A stretch of DNA of 32,615 bases from contig CAOKMT010000023.1 in assembly GCA_948469885.1 (NCBI GenBank), positions 1 through 32,615 of the forward strand. The letters run 5' to 3'. Shown in pieces: positions 22,969 to 30,856 of the stretch. Source of the DNA: an uncultured Sporosarcina sp. (GTDB lineage: Bacteria > Bacillota > Bacilli > Bacillales_A > Planococcaceae). Both the position numbers and the translations under genes were made by a program. Position 1 is the stretch's first letter. The number at the start of each line of letters is the position of its first letter. The notes beneath the pieces were generated by a model, which was not told the origin of the DNA, made no database searches, and was given only the letters and a program-made list of their open reading frames with translations.

Positions 22969-24257
22969 AAGCTACTCACCGCCTCATCGGCCAACAATTG
23001 CTCGATTTGAGAGGAAACTTTCGTCAACTTCACCGCAAATTCGTTGTTGTATAAATAGTAAAAACGGATATGCCGCTTATGGCGGTGCTGTTCATACCAA
23101 CGATAATGGGCTTCTGTAATCCGTTCACAAAAAATGAATAACGGATAGGATCCTTTCTCCTCATAACCGAGTGCCTCAAGCGATGCCATTGTTCGACGAC
23201 TCGTGCGCTGTACCATTTTCGCCGTTTGGTCCAAAAAGAGCGTCAGTTTCGAACTAGGCGGGACAGATTGCAGTCGCTCCCCGCGATAATCAAGTCCATT
23301 GCTCGCAAAACCGATACTCATCTCCCGTTCTTGGTAAGTGACCGCTGTCGAGGCGATCAAGGAGAGGAAACTTTCAAAAGAAGCTTCCATCGTCTCGTAG
23401 TAATTTCGCTGTTTTTCTGGTTCGTCTTCATATTTCCACCGATCAATGGTAAATCCTTGAACATCAATATACATCATTAGTTGCTCGGAGACGACAGGCT
23501 GGTATACATTCGTCAACATTTTCCCGGTCCGTGCGCTCGCTCTCCAGTTAAACCTCCGCCATTCATCTCCCGGCTCGTATTCTCTTATGCCATTGATCAA
23601 TAAAGGGTCTTCCAAAAAGCCGCCTTGTTTGCCATTCACGCCCCATTGCATGGAAGGAGAAAATGGTGGGACGCGGACCGCTACCAATTTTGGATAGACA
23701 TACAGTTGCTTCTGAAGATTATATTGCGCTACTTTCTCGGTAAATCGGAAACCGTCTCCTGAGCGCAGCATCAATTTCCCGATTTCATAGACACCCCGCT
23801 TGTTGGCTTGTCCCTTGATCGTCCATGTCACTTCTTGATTGGCCCGAAGCCATAAAAAACGCATCGTATACGCTTTGCGTCTGTTGTCCCCCCATAAGAC
23901 CACCTCGCCTCGATTGAACTGCCATTCGAGCCAAACGAGTGGAAGCCATTTGTCATTTTTCACCGCCGCCTCCACAGTAAATTGATCTTCGTTAAAAAGT
24001 CGTGATTGAGGCACGTGCAATGCAGGTCGCAATTTCTTCAAGGCCCGTTCTTTCCATAAGATGATCAACCCGCCTAACATCAATAAAAATGTACTCATAA
24101 TGATCAAAGGCAAAAACTTGAACCAGATGGCGAGTAGCAACACACCAAGCAAACTCCACATGGCCACTGGCGTAAATAATAGACTCGCCTCTTTTGAAGG
24201 AAGCGAGTTCTCTTCTTGCTGCGGCGATTCGCTCCACTCATCTACCTCTTTTGTCAT
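22965..24257 (-). CDS. DUF58 domain protein (YeaD-like)
   Basis: A 430-residue DUF58 protein, normally encoded after a MoxR-type ATPase. Two adjacent membrane spans occupy residues ~28-66. Next comes a beta-rich region (RLFNEDQFTVEAAVKN, LVWLEWQFNRGEVVLWG). The hallmark DUF58 segment follows: INGIREYEPGDEWRRFNWRA then SARTGKMLTNVYQPVVSEQ (~residues 222-261). The C-terminal part has a vWA-like character (LMMYIDVQGF). It overlaps both neighbours by 4 bp (ATGA), so the three genes form one coupled operon. The family has no fixed function. Confidence 0.9.
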   Translation of the reverse strand: MTKEVDEWSESPQQEENSLPSKEASLLFTPVAMWSLLGVLLLAIWFKFLPLIIMSTFLLMLGGLIILWKERALKKLRPALHVPQSRLFNEDQFTVEAAVKNDKWLPLVWLEWQFNRGEVVLWGDNRRKAYTMRFLWLRANQEVTWTIKGQANKRGVYEIGKLMLRSGDGFRFTEKVAQYNLQKQLYVYPKLVAVRVPPFSPSMQWGVNGKQGGFLEDPLLINGIREYEPGDEWRRFNWRASARTGKMLTNVYQPVVSEQLMMYIDVQGFTIDRWKYEDEPEKQRNYYETMEASFESFLSLIASTAVTYQEREMSIGFASNGLDYRGERLQSVPPSSKLTLFLDQTAKMVQRTSRRTMASLEALGYEEKGSYPLFIFCERITEAHYRWYEQHRHKRHIRFYYLYNNEFAVKLTKVSSQIEQLLADEAVSSL

Positions 24258-25213
24258 ACACGAAGCACCTGTTCCTCCGGCAGCGGAACCTCAGCGATCA
24301 TTGCCTCCAAAAGTTCCTCAGGGCTCGTATCATTCATCCGCGCTTCCGTTTGCAAGATGAGGCGATGACTCCAAACGCTGATTACCATTTCCTTCACATC
24401 ATCGGGAATGACAAAATCGCGTCCGTTCAAAAATGCCCATGTCTTCGCCGTTTTGTAGAGCGCTTTGCTCGCTCTTGGACTAACACCTATCGAAATAAGT
24501 GAATGATTGCGCGTCTCAGAAGCGAGCTTCGTAATATAGTGTAAAATCGCGGAATCGACATGCACTTCCCGGCAAGCCCGCTGCAACTGCTCAATTTGTT
24601 CGGGGGTGAACTGACTTTCTACCTCTTCAAATGGGATATCATCTCCGACTTGCGCAAGCATTTGCGCTTCCTCTTCCATTGTCGGATAGCCCAGTTCCAA
24701 CTTCATTAAAAACCGGTCCATTTGTGCTTCAGGCAATGGGAAAGTTCCTTCACTATCCACTGGATTTTGTGTCGCCAAGACGATAAAAGGCGAGGATAGT
24801 GGATACGTTTCCCCTTCAATCGTCACTTGCCTCTCTTCCATACATTCCAACAAGCTTGACTGTGTACGCGGCAAAGCACGGTTAATCTCGTCGACTAACA
24901 ATATATTTGTAAATACGGCCCCTTTCCGCAAATAAAAGTCATTCGTTTTCGGATTGAAAATCGATCCGCCCAATATGTCCGAAGGCAAAAGGTCCGGCGT
25001 ACATTGGATACGGGAAAAGAGACAGTCCAATCCCCTAGCAAAAGCTTTCACCATCGTCGTTTTCCCGGTGCCAGGCAAATCCTCGAATAAAACATGGCCT
25101 TCCGTCAACAACGCAGTGAACAGTTTCTTGAATTCTTTATTTCTACCAATGACGACTTTCTCCATTTCGTTCCATAGACTCGTCAGTTGCTGTTGCAATT
25201 GTTTATTCTCCAT
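24254..25213 (-). CDS. MoxR family AAA+ ATPase (YeaC-like)
   Basis: A 319-residue MoxR-type AAA+ ATPase, a chaperone-like enzyme thought to remodel or activate partner proteins such as DUF58/vWA proteins. Walker A is DLPGTGKTT (residues ~45-53), and Walker B ILLVDEINRA includes Asp108-Glu109. The sensor and arginine regions follow in QSSLLECMEERQVTIEG, VLATQNPVDSEGTFPLPEAQ and SIGVSPRASKALYKTAKTWA. The ATG is preceded by GGAGGCGCC. It is the first gene of the moxR-DUF58-DUF4129 operon. Confidence 0.93.
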   Translation of the reverse strand: MENKQLQQQLTSLWNEMEKVVIGRNKEFKKLFTALLTEGHVLFEDLPGTGKTTMVKAFARGLDCLFSRIQCTPDLLPSDILGGSIFNPKTNDFYLRKGAVFTNILLVDEINRALPRTQSSLLECMEERQVTIEGETYPLSSPFIVLATQNPVDSEGTFPLPEAQMDRFLMKLELGYPTMEEEAQMLAQVGDDIPFEEVESQFTPEQIEQLQRACREVHVDSAILHYITKLASETRNHSLISIGVSPRASKALYKTAKTWAFLNGRDFVIPDDVKEMVISVWSHRLILQTEARMNDTSPEELLEAMIAEVPLPEEQVLRV

Positions 25214-25424
25214 TGGCGCCTCCTGTTAGATCATTCCGATTGTTACGTCTATTGTATCACTGATAAGGACGAAGCTTAGCTTGAAAAGTCACAGTTTTTG
25301 ATAGAGGAGATAGAGGTCCAAATGAAAAAGACACTTCCCTTAAGAGAAGTGCTTTTTCCGTAAGCGCTTTATAAACCCGATTATGGCATAGCAATGCCTT
25401 AAAGTTACTTATTCTGCCTCTATA
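25214..25424. promoter_or_regulatory. Divergent spacer with moxR promoter region and hairpin
   Basis: TACAAT (complement of 25251-25256) could be the -10 of the moxR operon; no good -35 is seen. A hairpin of CACTTC/GAAGTG type at 25324-25359 with A and T flanks probably terminates the DUF2812 transcript on the minus strand. Confidence 0.45.
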
Positions 25425-26150
25425 CTAATCTTTCCTTCCCGCGATTTTATGATAAAGAGACATGACGGCCCAAACAGCAGTTGGGAGAGTTATTGCTCCA
25501 GCTACCATAAATGTTAAGAGGCTAATTGTGGGGTCGTTGTCTGCAGTACCGACAAATAACAAAAGAATCGCCACGATTAATAAGATAAGGAATGGTATAG
25601 CTTTCACTAAATTGACTAATCCCTTTCTCCCTTCTACCTTCCATTTGTTACTGTATGTCATCATGATCGTCCATGCTATTGGGAGAGCAATGATGCTAAG
25701 AAACGTAGCCGCTACAATAAGTAATGATTCTAATATACCAGCGCTTATTATGGCACCAACCCATGTGAATGCTGTTATGAATGCAAGCGGGATTGCCAAT
25801 TTCATCATCGAATTACTCGAGTTTCTATACTTTTCGCTCCTCGTTTCACGGTCCGTATAAATCGGTTTTGTGCCAGGGTGTGCTCGAAATAAATGAATAT
25901 CTCCTTCTGAGGCAATATGCGACCATCCAGAAGATGAAAAAAGGTTAAAGTATTCTTCTTCATCCTCTTTTAATGAACGATAATCCACACTGTAGATATA
26001 ATCTGAGCAATCCCCTTTTACAAGCGTATATCCCATCAACTTAAAATCATTGACATGCCAACCCTTCAAAGAAAATCGGCGTAATTTATCCATATCCTTA
26101 TCCTCGGAAAATGCTAATCCACCGGACATTATATACTTCGTTTGTCTCAT
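25425..26150 (-). CDS. DUF2812 domain membrane protein, second copy
   Basis: A 241-residue DUF2812 protein. The soluble N-terminal domain (LRRFSLKGWHVNDFKLMGYTLVKGDCSDY, YFNLFSSSGWSHIASEGDIHLFRAHPGTKPIYTD shown in parts) spans about 110 residues. Four membrane spans follow (near 117-140, 142-165, 180-202 and 210-232), twice as many as in the copy at 15672-16241. The ATG overlaps the stop of the PadR gene (ATGA) and has GGAGGGGGAAG upstream. Role unknown; PadR linkage suggests response to a membrane-active compound, by analogy only. Confidence 0.85.
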   Translation of the reverse strand: MRQTKYIMSGGLAFSEDKDMDKLRRFSLKGWHVNDFKLMGYTLVKGDCSDYIYSVDYRSLKEDEEEYFNLFSSSGWSHIASEGDIHLFRAHPGTKPIYTDRETRSEKYRNSSNSMMKLAIPLAFITAFTWVGAIISAGILESLLIVAATFLSIIALPIAWTIMMTYSNKWKVEGRKGLVNLVKAIPFLILLIVAILLLFVGTADNDPTISLLTFMVAGAITLPTAVWAVMSLYHKIAGRKD

Positions 26151-26464
26151 TCTTCCCCCTCCTCCAACCTTGTTTCTGCTAATTGGATCATCAGTTTTCT
26201 GATCTTCACGTCTTCTTCTAAAATTTCTAGCCCCTTTTCAGTAAGCAGATAAACTTTACGCCTTGAATCCGACCAATCATGCAAATAAATCCACTCTTGT
26301 TTTAATAACTTTTTTATAATTGTGTACATTGAAGCAGGCCCTATAGTAATTGCGCCCTTTGTTGTTTCTTCAATCAAGCTCATGATTGCATAACCATGTC
26401 TTGGTTTAGTTAAAGCAGCCATAATATAAAACATGGAATCCGTTATTTGTTCCGTTTTCTTCAA
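26147..26464 (-). CDS. PadR family transcriptional regulator, second copy
   Basis: A 105-residue PadR repressor: EQITDSMFYIMAALTKPRHGYAIMSLIEETTKGAI is the family's helix-turn-helix, followed by IGPASMYTIIKKLLKQEWIYL and RRKVYLLTEKGLEILEED. The start is a TTG at 26464 preceded by GAAGGTGATGGA. It is paired with the DUF2812 gene through a 4-bp overlap. The upstream 26490-26574 contains three copies of one operator, one lying exactly in the promoter spacer, so strong autorepression is expected. It is about the same length as, but clearly diverged from, the PadR at 16228-16545. Confidence 0.92.
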   Translation of the reverse strand: MKKTEQITDSMFYIMAALTKPRHGYAIMSLIEETTKGAITIGPASMYTIIKKLLKQEWIYLHDWSDSRRKVYLLTEKGLEILEEDVKIRKLMIQLAETRLEEGEE

Positions 26465-26489
26465 TCCATCACCTTCTATATCTCTTTAA

Positions 26490-26574
26490 GATATATCATA
26501 ATGTGATATATCATTTGAGAACACTATATCATGATGTGATATATACGTCAATATGTATATCATAATCTGATATA
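26490..26574 (-). promoter_or_regulatory. PadR promoter with three operator copies
   Basis: Inverted repeats TATATCA-N5-TGATATA occur at about 26490-26512, 26525-26543 and 26556-26574, centred 33 and 31 bp apart. The minus-strand promoter TTGACG (26546-26551) and TATAGT (26523-26528) has a 17-bp spacer that contains the middle copy. Binding there would block RNA polymerase; the spacing of about three helical turns allows cooperative binding. Confidence 0.8.
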
Positions 26575-26616
26575 TATAAATGTAATACTTGTACTTTATA
26601 ATCGAATAAGAGCCCC

Positions 26617-26664
26617 ATTTAAAAAGGCACTTCCCAACAATTTGCTGGAAGTGCCTTTTTCAAT
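26617..26664. terminator. Terminator of the MMPL operon (bidirectional)
   Basis: AAAAGGCACTTCC (26622-26634) pairs perfectly with GGAAGTGCCTTTT (26647-26659), loop 12 nt. A residues on the left give a T run on the minus strand; T residues on the right do the same on the plus strand. It lies 25 bp after the MMPL stop. Confidence 0.85.
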
Positions 26665-26688
26665 ATTTTATCCTTACATATGTTTAAC

Positions 26689-28809
26689 TCAATCCATTTT
26701 CCTCGGCCAGAAACTCCACTTTCCAAGCTTGATTAAAATCGCTGGAATTAAAAGCGGTCGTACAATGAACGTATCGATCAAAATCCCGAGCGCCATGATC
26801 ATCCCAAATAGTTTCAACTCGTAAAGCGGCATTGTCGCTAAGACAAGGAATGTTGCTGCGAGAATGAGCCCTGCGGAACTGATGACGCCGCCTGTTCTTT
26901 CCACACCTCGTCGAACTGCATCTTCAAATGGCATCACTTTCAATTCTTCCCGGATTCTTGCGATTAACATAATCGAATAATCGACGCCAAGTGCAATCAG
27001 AAAGACAAATGAATAAAGTGGCATCCGGTAACTAATCGCATCAAGGTCTAAAAATACTTTAAACAAGTAAATCGATAAACCAAATGTAGCCGCGTATGAT
27101 AATAAGATTGTTCCCATCATATAAATCGGCGCAATCACAGAACGCGTTTGAAGCCCTAACATAATCGTAATGAGGAATGTCATCAGCACCATGACAAGTG
27201 TCGTATCCCGCTTATTAATGTCTCGTAAATCAGCATTCTTCGCTGTTTCTCCGGCGATCAATAGCTCTGTGCCTTCAAGCCCAGTAGCTTTCAATAATGA
27301 CTCGCCCTCATTACGAATTTCAAGGACTGTATCGAAAGCATTGACATCGTATGGATTGCCCTCAAATGTCAATGAGAATTTGGCACTTTTTTTATCTTCA
27401 GAGAGCGGATTGCCACGAGTCGACGCATCTTCAACACCCTCAATCCCATTAATTCCATCAACGACCGTTTGTAAACCTTCAGCATCTAACTCCTGATCGG
27501 AAACAAATAACAATGTCCCTGGCGCTAAACTTCCCGGAGAAAATGATTCCGACAACCGTTCATAGCCTACCCGCGAAGAGAGATCTTCCGGGAACGAGTC
27601 GATTAAGTCATAGGATTCTTCCATGTTTGTCACATTCCAAGTTCCAAGTAAAAGCAGAAGCGTAATCGGAACCATGAAAAGGACAGGGCGTTTTGTAACT
27701 GTATTTGCAATTTTACCCCAGATTGATTTCTTTTCCTTCGTCTCTTCACCGTATTTTGGAATGATCGGCCAAAACGCTTTTCTTCCAATGACCGCAAAGA
27801 GTGCCGGGAGCAATGTTAAACCTGCGATCAACATTGTCGCCGCTGCAATGACAAAAGCGGGCGCAAAGTTTCGATACGGTGCGTAAATCGTGAAAAATAA
27901 TGTAGCAACACCGAGCACAATCGTACTGCCGCTAAAGAAAATCGGCTCCCTTACATGCCGCATCGTTTCCCGCATCGCATCGTGTACCGATTCATGCCGT
28001 TTTAACTCCTCGCGATAACGTGAAAAGATGAGCAATGAGTAATCCGTGACAACTGCAAACAATAAAATCGTCATAATCGACAGCGCTTGGCTTTCAACTG
28101 TAAATAACCCTGCGGATGCTGACAAACCGATCACCCGGTCCACAACCGCATACACAATCGCCGCTGCAACAAGCGGGATTAGCGTTAGAAGCGGTGAACG
28201 GTAAATGACAAGCAGCAAAATCAAAATAATCCCGATCGTCGACAACAACAGCACGACATCCGCACGACTGAACAGCTCAATCGCATCAGCCGCAATCGCT
28301 GCGGGTCCCGTCCAAGACAACTCGACATCTGATTCTACCTGTTTAGAAACTTTATCTTTCATTGTGCCAATTAAATCATGTAACTCGCTGCCTTCTAATC
28401 CTTCAGGCATTGTAATCGGGACAAAAAATGTTTTTTCATCGTCCGAAAGAAAGGCTTCTAAATGATTCGCGTCTAAGTTCGCGATCGGAGGAAGTTCGAT
28501 TTCACCAAAAGGTGTCTCCGTCTCCACCGTCGCAAGTGCTGCCGTGAATTCTAAAATTTCCGCTTCCGTTAACCCCTCTTCTTTATGAAGGACTGAAAAT
28601 AACGGCATTCCCCCGTCTTGCGGAGAATGTTCTTCTATTTGCCGATCCGCAATAATCGAAGCAGCATCCGCCGGTAATCCCGCGTCTTTATTCGACTGTG
28701 CAAATTCCTTCGCGCCTGGTGCAAGCCCCGACAAAATGACTGTTAACGCAAGCCAGGCAACGATAAACGTCCACCATAACCGTTTGCCTTTCAACTTACC
28801 TTTTTCCAT
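26689..28809 (-). CDS. MMPL family RND-type exporter
   Basis: A 706-residue MMPL transporter. After an N-terminal span (LWWTFIVAWLALTVILSGLA) comes an extracellular domain of ~135 residues and a block of about five spans, then a second span-domain-spans half, the usual 12-helix layout. The two proton-relay-like signatures are FAVVTDYSLLIFSRYREEL and IALGVDYSIMLIARIREEL, each with the D-Y pair expected. It is similar to YdfJ/YdgH-type proteins in size and layout, which export lipids or toxic compounds. It starts one base inside the stop of the preceding small membrane-protein gene (TAATG). The shared promoter has an HssR-like box, so heme or a heme-related compound is my inferred substrate. 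Confidence 0.9.
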   Translation of the reverse strand: MEKGKLKGKRLWWTFIVAWLALTVILSGLAPGAKEFAQSNKDAGLPADAASIIADRQIEEHSPQDGGMPLFSVLHKEEGLTEAEILEFTAALATVETETPFGEIELPPIANLDANHLEAFLSDDEKTFFVPITMPEGLEGSELHDLIGTMKDKVSKQVESDVELSWTGPAAIAADAIELFSRADVVLLLSTIGIILILLLVIYRSPLLTLIPLVAAAIVYAVVDRVIGLSASAGLFTVESQALSIMTILLFAVVTDYSLLIFSRYREELKRHESVHDAMRETMRHVREPIFFSGSTIVLGVATLFFTIYAPYRNFAPAFVIAAATMLIAGLTLLPALFAVIGRKAFWPIIPKYGEETKEKKSIWGKIANTVTKRPVLFMVPITLLLLLGTWNVTNMEESYDLIDSFPEDLSSRVGYERLSESFSPGSLAPGTLLFVSDQELDAEGLQTVVDGINGIEGVEDASTRGNPLSEDKKSAKFSLTFEGNPYDVNAFDTVLEIRNEGESLLKATGLEGTELLIAGETAKNADLRDINKRDTTLVMVLMTFLITIMLGLQTRSVIAPIYMMGTILLSYAATFGLSIYLFKVFLDLDAISYRMPLYSFVFLIALGVDYSIMLIARIREELKVMPFEDAVRRGVERTGGVISSAGLILAATFLVLATMPLYELKLFGMIMALGILIDTFIVRPLLIPAILIKLGKWSFWPRKMD

Positions 28810-29207
28810 TATCGTTTCCCTTCTTTTTCAGTAAGGAATGTGACGATGACAAACAATGCAAAGCTGACAAGCAAAATCGTTCCGCCTACGATATAAAGAA
28901 TAAGAGACAATGTTGTATTGACATTAAACGGTTGCAAAAATTGTAACCACATACCAGCCGTCAATCCGATCGCACCGATAATCGCTGTCCATCCGTGAAA
29001 GGTGATCAGTTTCTTGGCCCGCACTTTATAAATTTTGTAAAAGACACCCCACGCGAACATGGACAGCCAACCAACTAACAAAATATGTGCGTGAATTGGC
29101 CGGAATGCATATGAACCCGCCCCTGCCATATGGGACCCCAACACCGTTCCGATCAAACCAAAGATTGCTGAAATGCGAATAAGTCGCAAACTCCATTTTT
29201 CTTGCAT
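28809..29207 (-). CDS. Small membrane protein resembling heme-copper oxidase subunit I helices
   Basis: A 132-residue protein with four membrane spans (about 9-30, 38-58, 69-90 and 98-124). RPIHAHILLVGWLSMFAWGVFY (given as RPIHAHILLVGW then LSMFAWGVFY) resembles the second helix of cbb3/NorB-type oxidase subunit I, where a His ligates heme. His26, His39, His41 and His71 are candidates. It is far too short to be an oxidase and lacks the binuclear-centre helices. The ATG is preceded by GGGAGGAATTTTAC. It is the first gene of the MMPL operon, behind an HssR-like box, which makes heme binding or handling plausible. I do not know a characterised homologue. Confidence 0.7.
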   Translation of the reverse strand: MQEKWSLRLIRISAIFGLIGTVLGSHMAGAGSYAFRPIHAHILLVGWLSMFAWGVFYKIYKVRAKKLITFHGWTAIIGAIGLTAGMWLQFLQPFNVNTTLSLILYIVGGTILLVSFALFVIVTFLTEKEGKR

Positions 29208-29226
29208 GTAAAATTCCTCCCGTGTT

Positions 29227-29276
29227 GTTCATGTTATATCTTCATGTTAAATACCCAACATGAACGGAAGATGAAC
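29227..29276 (-). promoter_or_regulatory. HssR-like box and promoter of the MMPL operon
   Basis: On the minus strand GTTCATCTT-CC-GTTCATGTT (complement of 29257-29276) is a direct repeat of 9-2-9 layout, like the S. aureus HssR site GTTCATATT-N2-GTTCATATT, with one change per half. TATAAC (29233-29238) is a probable -10, 18 bp from the box, and no proper -35 is present, as expected for an activated promoter. Two more half-sites lie on the plus strand, GTTCATGTT at 29227-29235 and CTTCATGTT at 29240-29248, over the -10. Confidence 0.7.
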
Positions 29277-29363
29277 TAGACATTACAAATTCAACTGGAA
29301 AGCACTCCTCATACTACTTCACAACACAAAATTTATTTGAGGTCTCAAAAATTACTATATGTG

Positions 29364-29398
29364 GAAATAAAAAAAGAGTGCCTGGTCTGCACTCTCCT
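29364..29398 (-). terminator. Terminator of the yihY-hssRS operon
   Basis: AGAGTGC (29375-29381) pairs with GCACTCT (29389-29395); on the minus strand it is followed by a run of T residues. It separates the two-component operon from the MMPL operon downstream. Confidence 0.85.
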
Positions 29399-29476
29399 TT
29401 ACGTTAAGCGATAATAATCTTTAATTAAATACGCTCCTAAGTCTTCTGACAACGATAAACAGAAGAAGCACGAAAA

Positions 29477-30856
29477 TTACCCAATCGGTAAAAAGACTGT
29501 AAAAGTTGTACCTTCGCCTTTCTTACTAACGACGTCCACCGTTCCCCCATGTAGCTTTACAACTTGTTGAACGATCGCCAAACCAAGTCCAGTCCCTCCG
29601 ATTTCACGCGTTCTTGAATCATCGACCCGATAAAAACGGTCAAAAATCCGCGTTATACTTTTTTCATCCATCCCGATACCATTATCCTGAACAGTCACTT
29701 TCACTTGGTTTTCATATACGGTCAATCCGATGTCTATCTCTCCGTCAACGTCTGTATACTTCAATGCATTGGACACAAGGTTTTCCCACACCTTTTCCAG
29801 AAACGCAGGATCTCCTGTCATACTCACTTCATCCAGGTCCATCGACAAAGACATATTCTTCTCTGCTAGTAACCACCTATACTTTCGGATGCTCTCTTTT
29901 AATTGCTCGTCTAACCGAAATCGCTTCCTTTCCAACGGAGAAACAAGTTGGTCTAGCGATGTCAAAAGTAAAAGCTGTTGCGTCAATGAAGACAGTCGTT
30001 CAGTTTCCGCCTGAATGACATTCGCGTAACTTTTTCGAGAAGCCTCTGTCAGCTCATCTGCCGCCAACAGGTCCGCGTATCCTTTAATATTCAAAAGAGG
30101 AGATTGAAAATCATGCGACACATCACTAATGAACTCTTTACGCATCCGATCATTCTCATCCAATCGCTCCGTCATTTGAAGAAAACTTTGCGCCAGTTGA
30201 CCGATCTCATCCTGTCGATGAATATGCAGTTCTCCTGTAAACTGTTCTTCCCCGACTTTTTTTGTTGCGCGCGTCAACTCCGTAATTGGATCGATTAGCT
30301 TTTTCGCGACAATCAGCATTGCGAGTAAACTGATCACCGTCATAATGACGACCATACCAGCTAAAAGAAAATGTACTTCGGTGAAAAGCATTTTAATATC
30401 CGGTCGTAGGAAGAGCGCATAACCTTTCCCTTCATAAGTAAAAGGGACACCGACTGTGTTTGCTGACTCATCCGAGAAAAATCCAGTGACAAATGTTTCA
30501 CTCGGAAGATTCCGCATACCATGGTAAGCTTCACCACGTAACACGTGATCTATCGATTGTTCTGAAAGGTTATTGTCACGGAAAGGGGCTCCGTATAAAC
30601 TTATTTCTTTTTGTTCATCCACTACATATAGCTTATACCCAGCAGCAGCTTGAGTGCGCAAGTATGCTTCAAGGGAGATCGCTTCGTTGGTATCAATAAA
30701 AGCCGCCATGCTTTCTGCGATTGCCATGTTCTTTTCATCATTTCTTCCTTTTAACACTTGGTGATAATATGTATTCACACTTAAAAATGCAACCAATCCA
30801 CTGATCACCATAATCGACAAGGTGATGATGACAAGCTTTGCGTAAAGGGACCTCAT
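29477..30856 (-). CDS. hssS: Heme-sensor histidine kinase HssS-like
   Basis: A 459-residue membrane histidine kinase. Spans are at about 8-30 and 161-185, enclosing a sensor domain of ~130 residues. That domain carries the pattern of S. aureus HssS: VNTYYHQ…YGAPFRDNNLS…YHGM…FVTGFF…NTVGVPF…FLRPDI. A HAMP domain (~186-240), the phospho-acceptor His248 in DVSHDFQSPL, the N box ENLVSNALKYT, and G boxes DNGIGMD and GGTGLGLAIV complete it. The H box (SHDFQSPL rather than SHEIKTPL) differs from HssS as I recall it. The start overlaps the response regulator stop (TAATG). Inferred to sense heme-induced stress and phosphorylate the co-encoded regulator. Confidence 0.85.
   Translation of the reverse strand: MRSLYAKLVIITLSIMVISGLVAFLSVNTYYHQVLKGRNDEKNMAIAESMAAFIDTNEAISLEAYLRTQAAAGYKLYVVDEQKEISLYGAPFRDNNLSEQSIDHVLRGEAYHGMRNLPSETFVTGFFSDESANTVGVPFTYEGKGYALFLRPDIKMLFTEVHFLLAGMVVIMTVISLLAMLIVAKKLIDPITELTRATKKVGEEQFTGELHIHRQDEIGQLAQSFLQMTERLDENDRMRKEFISDVSHDFQSPLLNIKGYADLLAADELTEASRKSYANVIQAETERLSSLTQQLLLLTSLDQLVSPLERKRFRLDEQLKESIRKYRWLLAEKNMSLSMDLDEVSMTGDPAFLEKVWENLVSNALKYTDVDGEIDIGLTVYENQVKVTVQDNGIGMDEKSITRIFDRFYRVDDSRTREIGGTGLGLAIVQQVVKLHGGTVDVVSKKGEGTTFTVFLPIG

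Noticed and set aside
25462-25860. 132-codon plus-strand frame opposite the second DUF2812 gene
   Set aside because: Antisense shadow of a supported gene; the composition mirrors the membrane spans of the real protein.
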